Position numbers and translations under genes: made by a program | Notes under the pieces: generated by a model | Told to the model about the DNA's origin: nothing | Databases searched by the model: none | What the model saw: only the letters and a program-made list of their open reading frames with translations | Shown: positions 26,784 to 36,100 of the stretch, one piece after another | How positions within the stretch are numbered: position 1 is the stretch's first letter | Layout: the number at the start of each line of letters is the position of its first letter | Assembly: GCA_017480285.1 (NCBI GenBank) | Contig: JAFVAX010000100.1 | Location: forward strand, 1 to 64,000 | Reading direction: 5' to 3' | Source: Paludibacteraceae bacterium | GTDB taxonomy: Bacteria; Bacteroidota; Bacteroidia; Bacteroidales; Paludibacteraceae | DNA: 64,000 nucleotides

Positions 26784-28112
26784 ATGTTGAGTTTCAAAAA
26801 GATATATCAATTTATCCGTTACGACATCTGGCATCGTACCGGCGAAGAGTTTTCGCTTTGGCGTCGTATCGGTTTCCTCACGCTCCGTACTATCATATTG
26901 AGCGTCAGGGGCTTTATGGACGACCAACTTAACATCCGTGCCAACGCACTTACTTATTCGATGATTTTCGCCCTTGTGCCTATACTTGCAGCGGTGCTTG
27001 CTATTGCCAAAGGATTTGGTTTTGAGGGAGTTATAGAGAGTTATCTGCAAAATAGTGCCTTAGGCGACATGGGTGTTGTGCCGGCACTGATGGGAATAGT
27101 GCAGCGGTATCTTGATACTACACAAAATGGTGTTTTTCTCGGTATCGGATTGCTCATTTTGCTTTGGTCGGTTTATTGGTTTTTCCAAAACATCGAACAA
27201 GATTTCAACGATATATGGCAGGTTAAGAATTCCCGTAATGTAGGCAAGCAGATAATGGCGTATCTGTCTATACTTCTGCTTATTCCGATAGTGTTGGTAG
27301 TCTCGTCGGGTCTGAGTATGTTTGTACACTCAACCCTTGCACAGACGCGTTTCTTTGACGCTATGACACCGCTCTGGACCTTCTTTATCAAACTGCTGCC
27401 GTTTATACTTTGTTGGCTTATTTTCTCACTTCTGTATTGGGCAGTGCCAAACACCAAAGTGAAGTTCTGGAGTGCCGTCATACCTGGCGTGATAATAGGT
27501 ACTTTGTTCGAACTATTGCAGATGTTGAGTTTCCTGTTACTTGCTTTTCTTTCGCGTACAAGTCTTGTCTATGGTGCCTTTGCCGCCCTGCCTATCTTGC
27601 TCTTCTGGTTGCAACTGACTTGTTTGTTCTTGCTTGTCGGGGCTGAACTCTCGTTTGCTATTCAGAACAACGAAGAGTTTGACTATGAACAAGATATAAA
27701 ATTTATGTCGCGCCGCTACAAAGATTGTATTACCTTTTATTTAGCTTATAAAGTTGTAAAACGTTTTGAGCAGCAGTTACAACCACAGACGGCTCACGAA
27801 ATAGCAAAAGAAAATCATATACCAACCAGATTGGTCAACCAGTTGTTAGGCAGGCTCACAGAGTCGAAAATTCTCATTGAGATATCCTCTGATGAACTTG
27901 ACGACCGTACTTTTGTGCCGGCTTTCGATATCAACAAACTGACTGTCGGCAAAGTATTTGACGCAATAGGAAGTCAGGGAAACGAAAATTTCCTCAATAA
28001 ACCGTCAGATGAACTCAAAACTTTCTGGACAGACTGGGTCGGACTGCTACATACCAATCGGGACTTCGATAATATCCTCGTCAAAGACCTTGTAGAACCA
28101 AAAATCGCATAA
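26784..28112 (+). CDS. YihY/BrkB-family membrane protein
   Basis: I start at the ATG giving MLSFKKIYQFIRYDIWH, because upstream codons fall inside the RNase P RNA. The 442-residue protein has about six transmembrane helices with the family features NIRANALTYSMIFALVPILAAVLAI, IEQDFNDIW and PNTKVKFWSAVIPGVIIGTLFE. This is followed by a C-terminal cytosolic winged-helix-like part (~residues 330-442, IPTRLVNQLLGRLTESKILIEI). The family's substrate is unsettled; despite an old name it is not RNase BN. Confidence 0.88.
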   Translation: MLSFKKIYQFIRYDIWHRTGEEFSLWRRIGFLTLRTIILSVRGFMDDQLNIRANALTYSMIFALVPILAAVLAIAKGFGFEGVIESYLQNSALGDMGVVPALMGIVQRYLDTTQNGVFLGIGLLILLWSVYWFFQNIEQDFNDIWQVKNSRNVGKQIMAYLSILLLIPIVLVVSSGLSMFVHSTLAQTRFFDAMTPLWTFFIKLLPFILCWLIFSLLYWAVPNTKVKFWSAVIPGVIIGTLFELLQMLSFLLLAFLSRTSLVYGAFAALPILLFWLQLTCLFLLVGAELSFAIQNNEEFDYEQDIKFMSRRYKDCITFYLAYKVVKRFEQQLQPQTAHEIAKENHIPTRLVNQLLGRLTESKILIEISSDELDDRTFVPAFDINKLTVGKVFDAIGSQGNENFLNKPSDELKTFWTDWVGLLHTNRDFDNILVKDLVEPKIA

Positions 28113-28138
28113 CACACAAATCGAACACAAACATTTAC

Positions 28139-28190
28139 ACACTTATAATATACACAAGCACACTTACAATATACACAAACACACTTTTAT
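28139..28190. repeat. 21-bp tandem repeat, 2.4 copies
   Basis: The unit ACACTTAYAATATACACAARC occurs at 28139-28159 and 28160-28180, with a partial third copy from 28181. It lies in the 91-base gap between the YihY gene and prmC. It is probably slippage-prone sequence with no clear function. Confidence 0.7.
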
Positions 28191-28203
28191 TCCCGAACCG
28201 AAA

Positions 28204-29046
28204 ATGAAACCTGTTTATATACAACGAATATGTCAAGATTTACTCTTTTTCCCCGATGAAAACGAGCGAATTGAGATAGCTTGGTGGCTTCTGGAGGAAG
28301 TAACAGGCATAACGCGGCAGGAGGCTGTCCTTTTTCTAAAGGATATTGAGTTCAATGCCCGTGAGAAACGACTTTACAAAGATTTACTTTCTGCTCTTAA
28401 AGACGGTGTTCCGATGCAATATGCCGTCGGTTATACCGATTGGAAAGGCTTGCATCTCGAGGTAAATGAGTCGGTCCTTATTCCTCGTCCGGAAACGGCT
28501 GAACTTGTTGATTGGGTGCTGACCGACCATCAAGAGGTAAATCTCAGCCTTGCCGATATTGGCACCGGTAGCGGATGTATTGCTATTGCTATTGGTCAGC
28601 AACGCCCGACTTGGCATATAACTGCCACTGACATATCCGTTGAGGCATTAGGAACAGCTAAGCGTAACGCACTGAATAACAATGTGAAACATATCAATTT
28701 TGTTGAGAATGATATTCTGTCGCAACCTCTTTCATTGAGTAATTCAGATTCGTTATCGTTTGATATTCTTGTCAGCAATCCGCCGTATATAACTGAAAAT
28801 GAAAGAGATAGTATGGATGCAAGAGTTGTGGATTATGAGCCTTCATCTGCCCTTTTTGTTCCCGATAACGACCCTTTGCTTTTTTATCGCAAAATAGCCA
28901 AACAACACTATAGTAAAGAATTATATTTTGAAATAAATCAGCGATTTGGGCATCAGACACAGCAACTTATGAGCAGTTTAGGCTACAAATCCGAACTACG
29001 CAATGATATCTACAATAATCCGAGAATGATTCACGCATTTATATAA
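28204..29046 (+). CDS. prmC: Release factor glutamine methyltransferase
   Basis: The 280-residue enzyme methylates the Gln of the GGQ motif in peptide release factors. It has an N-terminal helical domain with MQYAVGYTDWKGLHLEV and VLIPRPETAELVDWVL, the SAM motif LADIGTGSGCIAIAIG, and the catalytic NPPY motif within DILVSNPPYITENE. It is followed by the typical DYEPSSALF segment. The length matches the family. A hairpin repeat and recX follow, a common gene neighbourhood in Bacteroidales. Confidence 0.96.
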   Translation: MKPVYIQRICQDLLFFPDENERIEIAWWLLEEVTGITRQEAVLFLKDIEFNAREKRLYKDLLSALKDGVPMQYAVGYTDWKGLHLEVNESVLIPRPETAELVDWVLTDHQEVNLSLADIGTGSGCIAIAIGQQRPTWHITATDISVEALGTAKRNALNNNVKHINFVENDILSQPLSLSNSDSLSFDILVSNPPYITENERDSMDARVVDYEPSSALFVPDNDPLLFYRKIAKQHYSKELYFEINQRFGHQTQQLMSSLGYKSELRNDIYNNPRMIHAFI

Positions 29047-29048
29047 TC

Positions 29049-29077
29049 ACCCTCATCCTGAACTTGTTTCAGGATAT
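29049..29077. repeat. CCTGAA/TTCAGG hairpin repeat between prmC and recX
   Basis: A full copy CCTCATCCTGAACTTGTTTC plus AGGAT lies just after the prmC stop: arms CCTGAA and TTCAGG with loop CTTGT, preceded by CCTCAT. This is the same unit as at 56481 and, inside lepA, at 56722. Confidence 0.85.
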
Positions 29078-29094
29078 CAATTCACAATCCGTTT

Positions 29095-29565
29095 ATGCGT
29101 CAAGCGATAACATACGAGCAGGCCTTGCAGAAAGCTGCACAACTATGCAGTAAATCAGAGCATTGTGTGTCGGAGATAACCGACAAACTTTTTTCTTGGG
29201 GAATAACTGAGCGTCAGACACAAGAGAAAATCCTACAGTATCTTCAGGAGAATCGTTATATTGACGAGAAAAGATATGCGCGGGCGTTTTGTAACGACAA
29301 ACTGCGTTATCAAGGGTGGGGCAGACGAAAGATACAGATGATGCTACAGATGAAAAAACTGCCTGAAAAGATTATTGATGAGGCACTTATGAATATAGAT
29401 GAAAAACTATATTTTGAAACCCTGCGTAAAGTTCTGATGCAAAAAATAAACTCTTTGCCCGATTCGCTTTCATCTCAAGAACAAGTGCAGAGACTCTTGC
29501 AGTTTGCCTTGCAACGCGGATTTCTGTACGATGAAATATCAAAGACAATAAGGCTCTTATCATAA
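29095..29565 (+). CDS. recX: RecX-family regulatory protein
   Basis: The 156-residue helical protein fits RecX, which modulates RecA filaments. Visible are three helix repeats with KAAQLCSKSEHCVSEITDKLFSWG, YIDEKRYARAFCNDKLRYQGWGRRKIQMML and RLLQFALQRGFLYDEI. The YARAF(C/V)NDK segment followed by WG.RKI is diagnostic. No recA is in the window. It ends at a pair of hairpin repeats facing the convergent kinase gene. Confidence 0.92.
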   Translation: MRQAITYEQALQKAAQLCSKSEHCVSEITDKLFSWGITERQTQEKILQYLQENRYIDEKRYARAFCNDKLRYQGWGRRKIQMMLQMKKLPEKIIDEALMNIDEKLYFETLRKVLMQKINSLPDSLSSQEQVQRLLQFALQRGFLYDEISKTIRLLS

Positions 29566-29581
29566 TTCATACCTAAAGTAT

Positions 29582-29664
29582 GATTCTGACCTTCGTCAGA
29601 ATGAGGATTTGCGTTTGAAACATCAACTAATTATTAGATTCTGACCTTCGTCAGAATGAGGTTT
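29582..29664. repeat. Two TTCTGAC/GTCAGAA hairpins between convergent genes
   Basis: Copies of GATTCTGACCTTCGTCAGAA followed by TGAGG lie at 29582-29605 and 29637-29662, each a perfect stem ATTCTGAC/GTCAGAAT with a CTTC tetraloop. They sit between recX and the minus-strand NadR-like gene, where they could terminate both transcripts. Confidence 0.85.
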
Positions 29665-29673
29665 CTTATTATC

Positions 29674-30186
29674 TTACATTTTAATAAAATTATCAATAGC
29701 CTCAATTGCTTTTTTTAGTCTAAAATCTCCGATTTCATCGATAATTTTATACCGGAATCCATACTCTTCCAACTCTTTTTTGTACCAAAGAAATAGTTCC
29801 TCCCTGCGATTGGGATTTTCCCGAACGGGATCTGGCACAAAGGGCAAATCAGGCTTCAGCAGAAGATAGAAATCTATAGGATTGTTTTCAAGTGCTTTTT
29901 CAAAAAATTCCGGCAACTTGCCATATTTATCTAAAAACCACACTTTTGTGATAATCAGTTCGGTATCAAAGAACACATACTTTGTCGGGTAATAGGTCCA
30001 TAGTTGTTCAATTTGCTTTTTTGCTACATTGCAGACATCGTTGTAATTGTAGGTACGCTTTTCAAGTAATTGTTGCATATAAAAACGAGCATATTCGGGA
30101 ACAAGCGTTCCCGAATAATGCTCTGCAAGTTGTTGTGCCAATGTAGTTTTGCCACACGACTCCGGTCCTATGATACCGATTTTATA
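29674..30186 (-). CDS. NadR-like AAA ATPase/kinase, start codon unresolved
   Basis: The frame encodes about 170 residues with the P-loop KIGIIGPESCGKTTLAQQLAEHY, then VPEYARFYMQQLL, VFFDTELIITKVWF and PDLPFVPDPVRENPNRREELF, as in the NadR C-terminal ribosylnicotinamide-kinase family. No ATG, GTG or TTG exists upstream of the P-loop before the in-frame stop at 30214-30216; the only TTG (30139-30141) would remove the Walker A motif. Translation may use a near-cognate codon, depend on the overlapping HEPN gene (stop at 30200), or the start may be lost. A perfect 11-bp inverted repeat lies inside at 30092-30117. Substrate is uncertain. Confidence 0.65.
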   Translation of the reverse strand, partial: YKIGIIGPESCGKTTLAQQLAEHYSGTLVPEYARFYMQQLLEKRTYNYNDVCNVAKKQIEQLWTYYPTKYVFFDTELIITKVWFLDKYGKLPEFFEKALENNPIDFYLLLKPDLPFVPDPVRENPNRREELFLWYKKELEEYGFRYKIIDEIGDFRLKKAIEAIDNFIKM

Positions 30187-30199
30187 GATAAGATAGTTT

Positions 30200-30535
30200 T
30201 TAAGATAATTCGGTTATATACCTTTCTTTTTGTGGCAATAGGGTTGGCAAATCGTTTGTAATGACTCTAAAAAATTGATTGACATTGATTGAATAGTAGC
30301 CATGTACTAACACATGTCGCATACCTTCGATTTTGTTCCAAGGTGTTTGAGGGTGATTTTCTCGAAATTCTTTTGTTAATTTATATGAATCCTCACCTAT
30401 AATCTCAAGTTGTTTAACAAAACCGAAATACACGATTTTATCATTTGTTATTTCGTTAAAATCGTGCTTTTTAAGTCCTTCTTCAATATTATTTATTGCT
30501 TGAAGAATGTGTAGTAATCGTTCCTTATCTCTAAT
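30200..30535 (-). CDS. HEPN-domain toxin (HepT-like), apparent ATT start
   Basis: From ATT at 30533-30535 the product is 111 residues beginning (M)RDKERLLHILQAINNIEEGL, the usual HepT start and length. AGGAG lies seven bases before this ATT, an ideal Shine-Dalgarno. A TTG further upstream (30586) would add 17 residues read out of the MNT gene. The HEPN ribonuclease-type motif Rx4H is present as RHVLVHGYY. With the adjacent MNT gene this forms an MntA/HepT toxin-antitoxin pair, in which the nucleotidyltransferase adenylylates and silences the HEPN RNase. The stop overlaps the open frame of the next gene. Confidence 0.8.
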   Translation of the reverse strand: MRDKERLLHILQAINNIEEGLKKHDFNEITNDKIVYFGFVKQLEIIGEDSYKLTKEFRENHPQTPWNKIEGMRHVLVHGYYSINVNQFFRVITNDLPTLLPQKERYITELS

Positions 30536-30545
30536 AGGTTCTCTC

Positions 30546-30839
30546 CTAAATTTTAATTTTATCTTTGTTTGCCGATTCTCTTGCAAACGGCATCAAATAT
30601 GGTTCTTCTATTAAATCAACTTGTCGATTTGCCACTTTGCTTAAGTCACTAATCATGCCTCCGATGTCAAATAGCGAAAGGCTATTACCATCTGTATATG
30701 TTACCAAAATATCAATATCGCTATTCTCATTGTTTTCCCCACGAGCACACGAGCCAAATAAATAGGCTCTTTCAACGGGTTGAGTAGCAAGGTATTCCCT
30801 TATTTTAGGAATGATATTTTGTATTTCTGGTGTTGGCAT
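30546..30839 (-). CDS. MNT-domain nucleotidyltransferase antitoxin (MntA-like)
   Basis: The 97-residue protein carries the minimal nucleotidyltransferase motif GSCARGENNENSDIDILV (residues ~32-49), with both metal-binding aspartates of SDID, and a later Asp strand RQVDLIEE. It pairs with the HEPN gene next door as a type VII-like toxin-antitoxin system. It ends in TAG and starts three bases after the pepD stop, so the module is tightly packed into a pepD-led transcript. This could indicate recent insertion of the module behind pepD. Confidence 0.85.
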   Translation of the reverse strand: MPTPEIQNIIPKIREYLATQPVERAYLFGSCARGENNENSDIDILVTYTDGNSLSLFDIGGMISDLSKVANRQVDLIEEPYLMPFARESANKDKIKI

Positions 30840-30842
30840 AAC

Positions 30843-32288
30843 TTATTTCAATTCTTTAAGTGCTTCGACGGTGAAGTCGTAGAATTTGTCAACCGATGCA
30901 ATCAGTACTTTCTCGTCGGGGGTATGCGGATGTAGTATGGTCGGACCATAGGAAATCATCTGCATATCAGGGTAGTTGCGACCTATTATTCCACATTCGA
31001 GTCCTGCATGTATGGTAACGATGCGCGGATCAGTGCCAAACTTCCGTTGATAGACTGAGCGCATTGTTTGCAACAATTCGCTCTTCAGGTTGGGTTTCCA
31101 CCCCGGGTAACTGCCTGAAAACTCGACTTTTGCGCCTGCAAGTGAGAACACACTGCCGATGGCTTCCATCACTTCTTGTTTTCTTGACTCAACCGAACTG
31201 CGGGTAAGGCAAAGCACTTCTATACGGTCCTCGAAAGTGGTTACCATAGCGAGGTTGCTACTTGTCTCAACGATGTCCGGCATAGCGTCAATCATTCTCA
31301 GACGACCGTCCGGACAAGCCACGATGGCGTTGATGAGGTCGTCTTGTACCTCTTCGGCAAGCAGATGTTTTGGCATCTCGGTTTCTTCGCAAGTCAATGA
31401 TATACTGTCTTCTACGCCATCAAACTCTTTCTTGAAAGTAATGGCAAACTCGTCAACTAATCGCTTTAGTTCACCAACCTTATCTTCGGGTACGGTCAGC
31501 AGTGCCACTGCTTCACGAGGTATGGAGTTTCTCAAACTGCCACCTTGAACACAAGCAAGTCGGGCTTCATAATGTGCCACTGCCTCTTTCAAGAAGCGGA
31601 ACAGCAGTTTGTTGGCATTACCTCTTTGCAGGTGTATGTCGCAACCTGAGTGTCCGCCTTTCAGACCTTTGAGTGTGATTATAAATGCCTTATCGCCTTC
31701 CTCAACCGGTGCTTTGAGATAGGGGAATGTGAAACCGCCATCCACGCCGCCGGCACAACCAACATACAACTCGCCTTCCGTTTCGCTGTCGAGGTTAAGC
31801 AGATATTTGCCTTTCAGCCATCCGCCTTTCAGGTCGAAAGCGCCATACATACCCGTTTCTTCGTCAACGGTGAAAAAGGCTTCTAAAGCAGGGTGTTGAA
31901 GTGAGTCGTCTGCCAAAATGGTCATTGCTACTGCCACGCCCATTCCGTCGTCTGCGCCGAGCGTGGTATCTTCGGCTGTTACCCAATCGCCGTCAATATA
32001 CGGGCGTATGGGGTCTTTCTCAAAGTTGAATTGGATATGCGAATTTTTCTGTGGTACCATATCCATGTGCGCTTGTAGTATAACGCCAGGACGGTCTTCC
32101 ATACCTTTCGAGGCAGGTTTGCGTATAAGCACATTACCAATCTCGTCACGCTCCGACTCAAGACCGAGTGAGCGACCATACTGAAGTAAAAACTCGCGAA
32201 CAGCGTCGCAGTGTCCCGACGGACGGGGAATCTGTGTCAAAGAATAAAAATTCTTCCAAACAGGATTTTGTAAGTCTGTGATTTTCAT
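30843..32288 (-). CDS. pepD: Aminoacyl-histidine dipeptidase (M20C, peptidase D)
   Basis: The 481-residue zinc dipeptidase hydrolyses Xaa-His and related dipeptides. M20 signatures are LQAHMDMVPQK (zinc His/Asp), TTLGADDGMGVAVAMTI, FTVDEETGMYGAFDL with the catalytic Glu pair, and HAGLECGIIG. A histidine near the end (GPTILHPHTPDEKVLI) completes the metal site. The length fits the family. It follows hicB after 46 bases and precedes the MNT gene. Confidence 0.95.
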   Translation of the reverse strand: MKITDLQNPVWKNFYSLTQIPRPSGHCDAVREFLLQYGRSLGLESERDEIGNVLIRKPASKGMEDRPGVILQAHMDMVPQKNSHIQFNFEKDPIRPYIDGDWVTAEDTTLGADDGMGVAVAMTILADDSLQHPALEAFFTVDEETGMYGAFDLKGGWLKGKYLLNLDSETEGELYVGCAGGVDGGFTFPYLKAPVEEGDKAFIITLKGLKGGHSGCDIHLQRGNANKLLFRFLKEAVAHYEARLACVQGGSLRNSIPREAVALLTVPEDKVGELKRLVDEFAITFKKEFDGVEDSISLTCEETEMPKHLLAEEVQDDLINAIVACPDGRLRMIDAMPDIVETSSNLAMVTTFEDRIEVLCLTRSSVESRKQEVMEAIGSVFSLAGAKVEFSGSYPGWKPNLKSELLQTMRSVYQRKFGTDPRIVTIHAGLECGIIGRNYPDMQMISYGPTILHPHTPDEKVLIASVDKFYDFTVEALKELK

Positions 32289-32334
32289 TGTAGTATTTTG
32301 TAATTAGTAATATTTGTTATAATGAAATAAATTA

Positions 32335-32748
32335 TCACGCCAAAGACATACATTGTTGTCCTATAATTTTAAGTCCGTTTGCAATGCGAACTTTTTGTGC
32401 GTGTTTGGGTTGTGTAACAGCATTTGCATAATGAGAAAGTTGTGCATTTTTCATTCCTGTTACTCTTGCCAAAGCCGCAAGAGTAGTATATTTTTGAGCC
32501 TCATGTAGTATGGCGCTTATGCGTTTTTCATATTCTAAAGTATATTTGCCCTCTGCTATGTTTTCAGGCAACTTATCACCATCTGCAAGACAACTTTCTA
32601 TATGGAATTGAAGTGCTTTAACGGTATCACTTTGCAAATCCGAAAAAGTTTTTCCCGTGGTAAATACAGCGCCACCCAAGCGAGCATCATTTATATATCC
32701 GGCATAATTCTTACCACACCAATCTACTTGAACTATTATTTTTTCCAT
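32335..32748 (-). CDS. hicB: HicB-family antitoxin with C-terminal HTH
   Basis: The 137-residue protein starts at ATG giving MEKIIVQVDWCGKNYAGYI; a TTG 33 bases upstream overlaps hicA and is less likely. It has the partial RNase H fold of HicB (residues ~1-65, with GGAVFTTGKTFSDLQSDTVKAL) and a C-terminal helix-turn-helix (TTLAALARVTGMKNAQLSHY) for autoregulation. It lies 23 bases after hicA and should neutralise it. Confidence 0.85.
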   Translation of the reverse strand: MEKIIVQVDWCGKNYAGYINDARLGGAVFTTGKTFSDLQSDTVKALQFHIESCLADGDKLPENIAEGKYTLEYEKRISAILHEAQKYTTLAALARVTGMKNAQLSHYANAVTQPKHAQKVRIANGLKIIGQQCMSLA

Positions 32749-32771
32749 ATTCTTAATAATTTTGATTTTAT

Positions 32772-32966
32772 TTATTTCCAACCTGCTTGTTTTAGAATAC
32801 TTTGCAGTAGACTTCCATCAAGGTTGTCGTTTTGTTTTTTATTTACTGTAACTTTTCCTTTTTTTGTAGGATGCTTAAATTGCCGATGGTCTCCTTTTGT
32901 ATATGTTAAGTACCAGCCATCTTTTAGCAGTAATTTTATTAAATCTCTAACTTTGATAGTTTTCAT
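32772..32966 (-). CDS. hicA: HicA-family mRNA interferase toxin
   Basis: The 64-residue protein shows the HicA double-stranded RNA-binding-like fold: MKTIKVRDLIKLLLKDGWYL, the catalytic-His segment TKGDHRQFKHPTKKGKVTV, and SILKQAGWK at the end. It cleaves mRNA when not bound by HicB. It is first in the transcript, the usual HicAB order. The divergent giant-protein gene lies on the other side of a 188-base promoter region. Confidence 0.9.
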   Translation of the reverse strand: MKTIKVRDLIKLLLKDGWYLTYTKGDHRQFKHPTKKGKVTVNKKQNDNLDGSLLQSILKQAGWK

Positions 32967-33052
32967 TTTGATATTTTTTCAAATATACTTTTGCAAAAAT
33001 AGTATTATTTTTAATACTTTCCAAATTTTTTTTACATTTTTTTAGTTTTTTA

Positions 33053-33083
33053 TTGCAGTTTTTATGATTTTTTTGTATATTTG
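33053..33083 (+). promoter_or_regulatory. Promoter of the giant surface-protein gene
   Basis: TTG (33053-33055), a 20-base spacer and TATATTTG (33076-33083) match the Bacteroidota promoter pattern, giving a leader of about 65 bases before the ATG at 33155. Confidence 0.6.
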
Positions 33084-33154
33084 TTTGAATTATTGCATTT
33101 TGGGTGCAATAGTCAGAAAACAAGCCTTTCTTTCACCATAAAAATACCACGCCT

Positions 33155-36100
33155 ATGAAACTCTCTCGCTTCGTTTCCTGTTTTATTATATCTTTTCTTT
33201 GTGCCAACTTGCTATGGCTTAGTGCGTATGCTGATTCATATACGCTGACGGCGGCTACTAATACTGGTGATGGTTCAGGTATAACTGCTTGTACGACTTT
33301 GCCATCTGCTGTTTTTTCAACTGGTTCGGATTATGTATCTGCAATTTCTGAAGCCACAAAAGCCTATTATAACGGTGGTTCAGGTATAAAACTTGGTACA
33401 AGTAGTGTAGTAGGAACACTTTCCCTAAATTTATCTTCTTCAGGGCAAGTTTTTATTGATAATATTGTTGTTTCGGCAAAGCGATATTCTGCATCAAAAG
33501 CAGTAACACTTTCTATTTCTTCTACTGATGGATCGGCATCTCTTGGATCATCGTCCGCTCTTTCATTAACTGCCGATTTTGCAGACTATACTTATACTCC
33601 GACATCAACAGACAGTAAAACTACAATTATATCCTTTGAAAGTTCAAAATACTGTTGGATAGAATCTATCACCGTCAATTATACTCCCGAAGCACCGTCT
33701 GGCTGCACCAATACGGTAACAATAACTAAAGGGGCAGAAACAAACGGTACATTCACTATTTCCGACACAGAAGTATGTGGTGATGGCGACGGTGCAACCA
33801 TAACCGTAACTCCCACACCTGATGCAGGTTATGCAGTGTCTGCAGTTACCACTACAACAAGTGGCATGGTTACTCCGCCTACTCCGACAACAAGCGACTA
33901 TACCGTTTCAGGCATAACGGCTAACACTACCATCAATGTCAGTTTCACAGCCCTGCCGACACACACTATATCTTTCGATACGGGTGGAGGGTCAACTGTC
34001 AGTAGCATAACCGCTTACGAAGGCGAAGAGGTTGACCTCACGGCTATCACTACACCTACTACAAGTTCAATTTGCAACTATCGCTCTTTCTATGGTTGGT
34101 CGGAGACACCGGTTGCTCTCAATACAACCACAACTCCCACAGTATTAACATCTTATACTATGGGTACTGCAGATAAAACACTATATGCAGTCTATAAAAA
34201 AGCCGTCCCAACCGGCAACACGCAGACCGACCATGTAACAAGTACTGAAATCTCTACAATATCTGGTACATCATATACCGACAACCGTTCTTTCAATTCT
34301 TCAGAAGGATTAACATGGGGAGGATTTTTTGCGATAGGTACTTATAACACTTCATATAAGTCATTACAAATCAATAAGAATCAATTAGGATATCATATTG
34401 CAACGGCTATTTATAATGGTATAATAACCGAGATAGAAATTACTGCTTATAAAACATCTGCACAAAGCCGTACTATCTTATTGTTGGATAACACTAACAA
34501 TAAGCAACCTACCGAAGGAACTCATGGTACTTTTGAATTAGGTGCCGATATTGCTGCAAATGTTCAAACTACACAATCTTTTTCATTTTCAACAAATCAG
34601 CCTTCACAACTCTTTATTTATTCATTGAATGCTGTTTATGTTTCATCTATCATCGTTACCTACGACGAAGCAAGTTTCACTTACAGTAGCGACCCGGACT
34701 GCTCTGCAACGGCTGTCGGATACCGAATGAGTTACAACGGCACAACGCTTGAGTTTACACAGAAAGATGCTACAAGCATTTGGGAAACACCAATGCAAAC
34801 ACTCACTGCCACAGGGCTTGCTGCTGACTATTATGTGGGACTTGCTAATGCCGTTCCAGTCGGACAAACAGGCGATATTACTGCTTATAGCGGTACTGTA
34901 ACCGAAACGCTGCAAGACAATATGCAGTATCGCACGGGTTATGCCGAAACCTACGAGACACTCACTGCCGCCTCTGTCGGATGGAAAGGTGTGTTCCGTA
35001 TCGACACTAACTCCTCTGCCGACAACTACAACTGCTATTTCGTTCCATATCTGCAAGTTAGTTTCAATAAGAACGGCGGTTCTGGCTCGAACATATCACC
35101 TATTCCTGCAACACCTGTGGCAGTGGACGCTTCAAGCGCAGGACTGAATATAACATTACCCACTTGCACCTTCACTCCGCCTGCAGGTAAGAAATTCCTC
35201 GAATGGAACACGCAAGCCGATGGCGACGGTGCACCATACGCAGAAGGCAGCACCTATCCCAATCTGACAATGGGTTCTGTAACGCCCACAACACAAGTGC
35301 TTTATGCTATCTGGACAGACGCTTCTATTTATACTGTAACTTTGCATACCGTTTCTGCCGAAGCCACAGGCGTTACCGATGGTCAGACGCTTACACAAGA
35401 AACTGAAGGCGAAGCAGTTATCCTGCCTGTACCACAAATCAGTTGCGGCAGATACAACTTCGCCGGTTGGGCAACGGCACAAGTTACCGCATCTACCGGC
35501 ACTCGCCCGACACTCTACAACGGCACTTACACACCTACTGCCAACATAGACTTGTATGCTGTCTATCGCAAACCGGTTACGACATCTCATTATCAACTTG
35601 TTACCGACGCTTCAACGCTTTCAGCAGGCGATGTGGTACTGTTGGCTAATGCTGCCAATTCGGCAGTATCAAGCACATTTAATTCAACTTACCTTAATAA
35701 AGAGAGTGCCACTTTCAGTCAAGACCTCTCAACCATTACCGCCACTGTCGCCACCGGACTCATGCTCGATGGCGAAGAAGGGGCTTGGAAACTCATTAGT
35801 TCGTCAGGACAACTATTCACTAACACTTCGAATAATCTTAACCTAACCGGCACAGGTACAGGCACTTATGCTATAACTATTAATGCTTCAAACAACGAAG
35901 CAACCATAGCACCAACAGGTATGTCCGGCAGCCGGTTCTTGTATAACAAGTCCTCAACTCGTTTCAAGCCATACGCCTCAACTACAGTAGTAAGCGCTTC
36001 GATGCTTATGCCTCAACTCTACCGCTCTAACGCAACCTATTCATATATATCCGACCCCGCATGCTTAGAGACTTGTCAAACACCTGTCTTTACACCTGTT

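Noticed and set aside
28139..28190. CRISPR-like array
   Set aside because: Repeats are directly adjacent without spacers, only 21 bp and 2.4 copies, and no cas genes are present.
35156..35596. Antisense and alternative-frame open frames within the giant gene
   Set aside because: The Thr/Gly-rich repeat coding leaves long open frames on other strands by composition; none has start signals or motifs.
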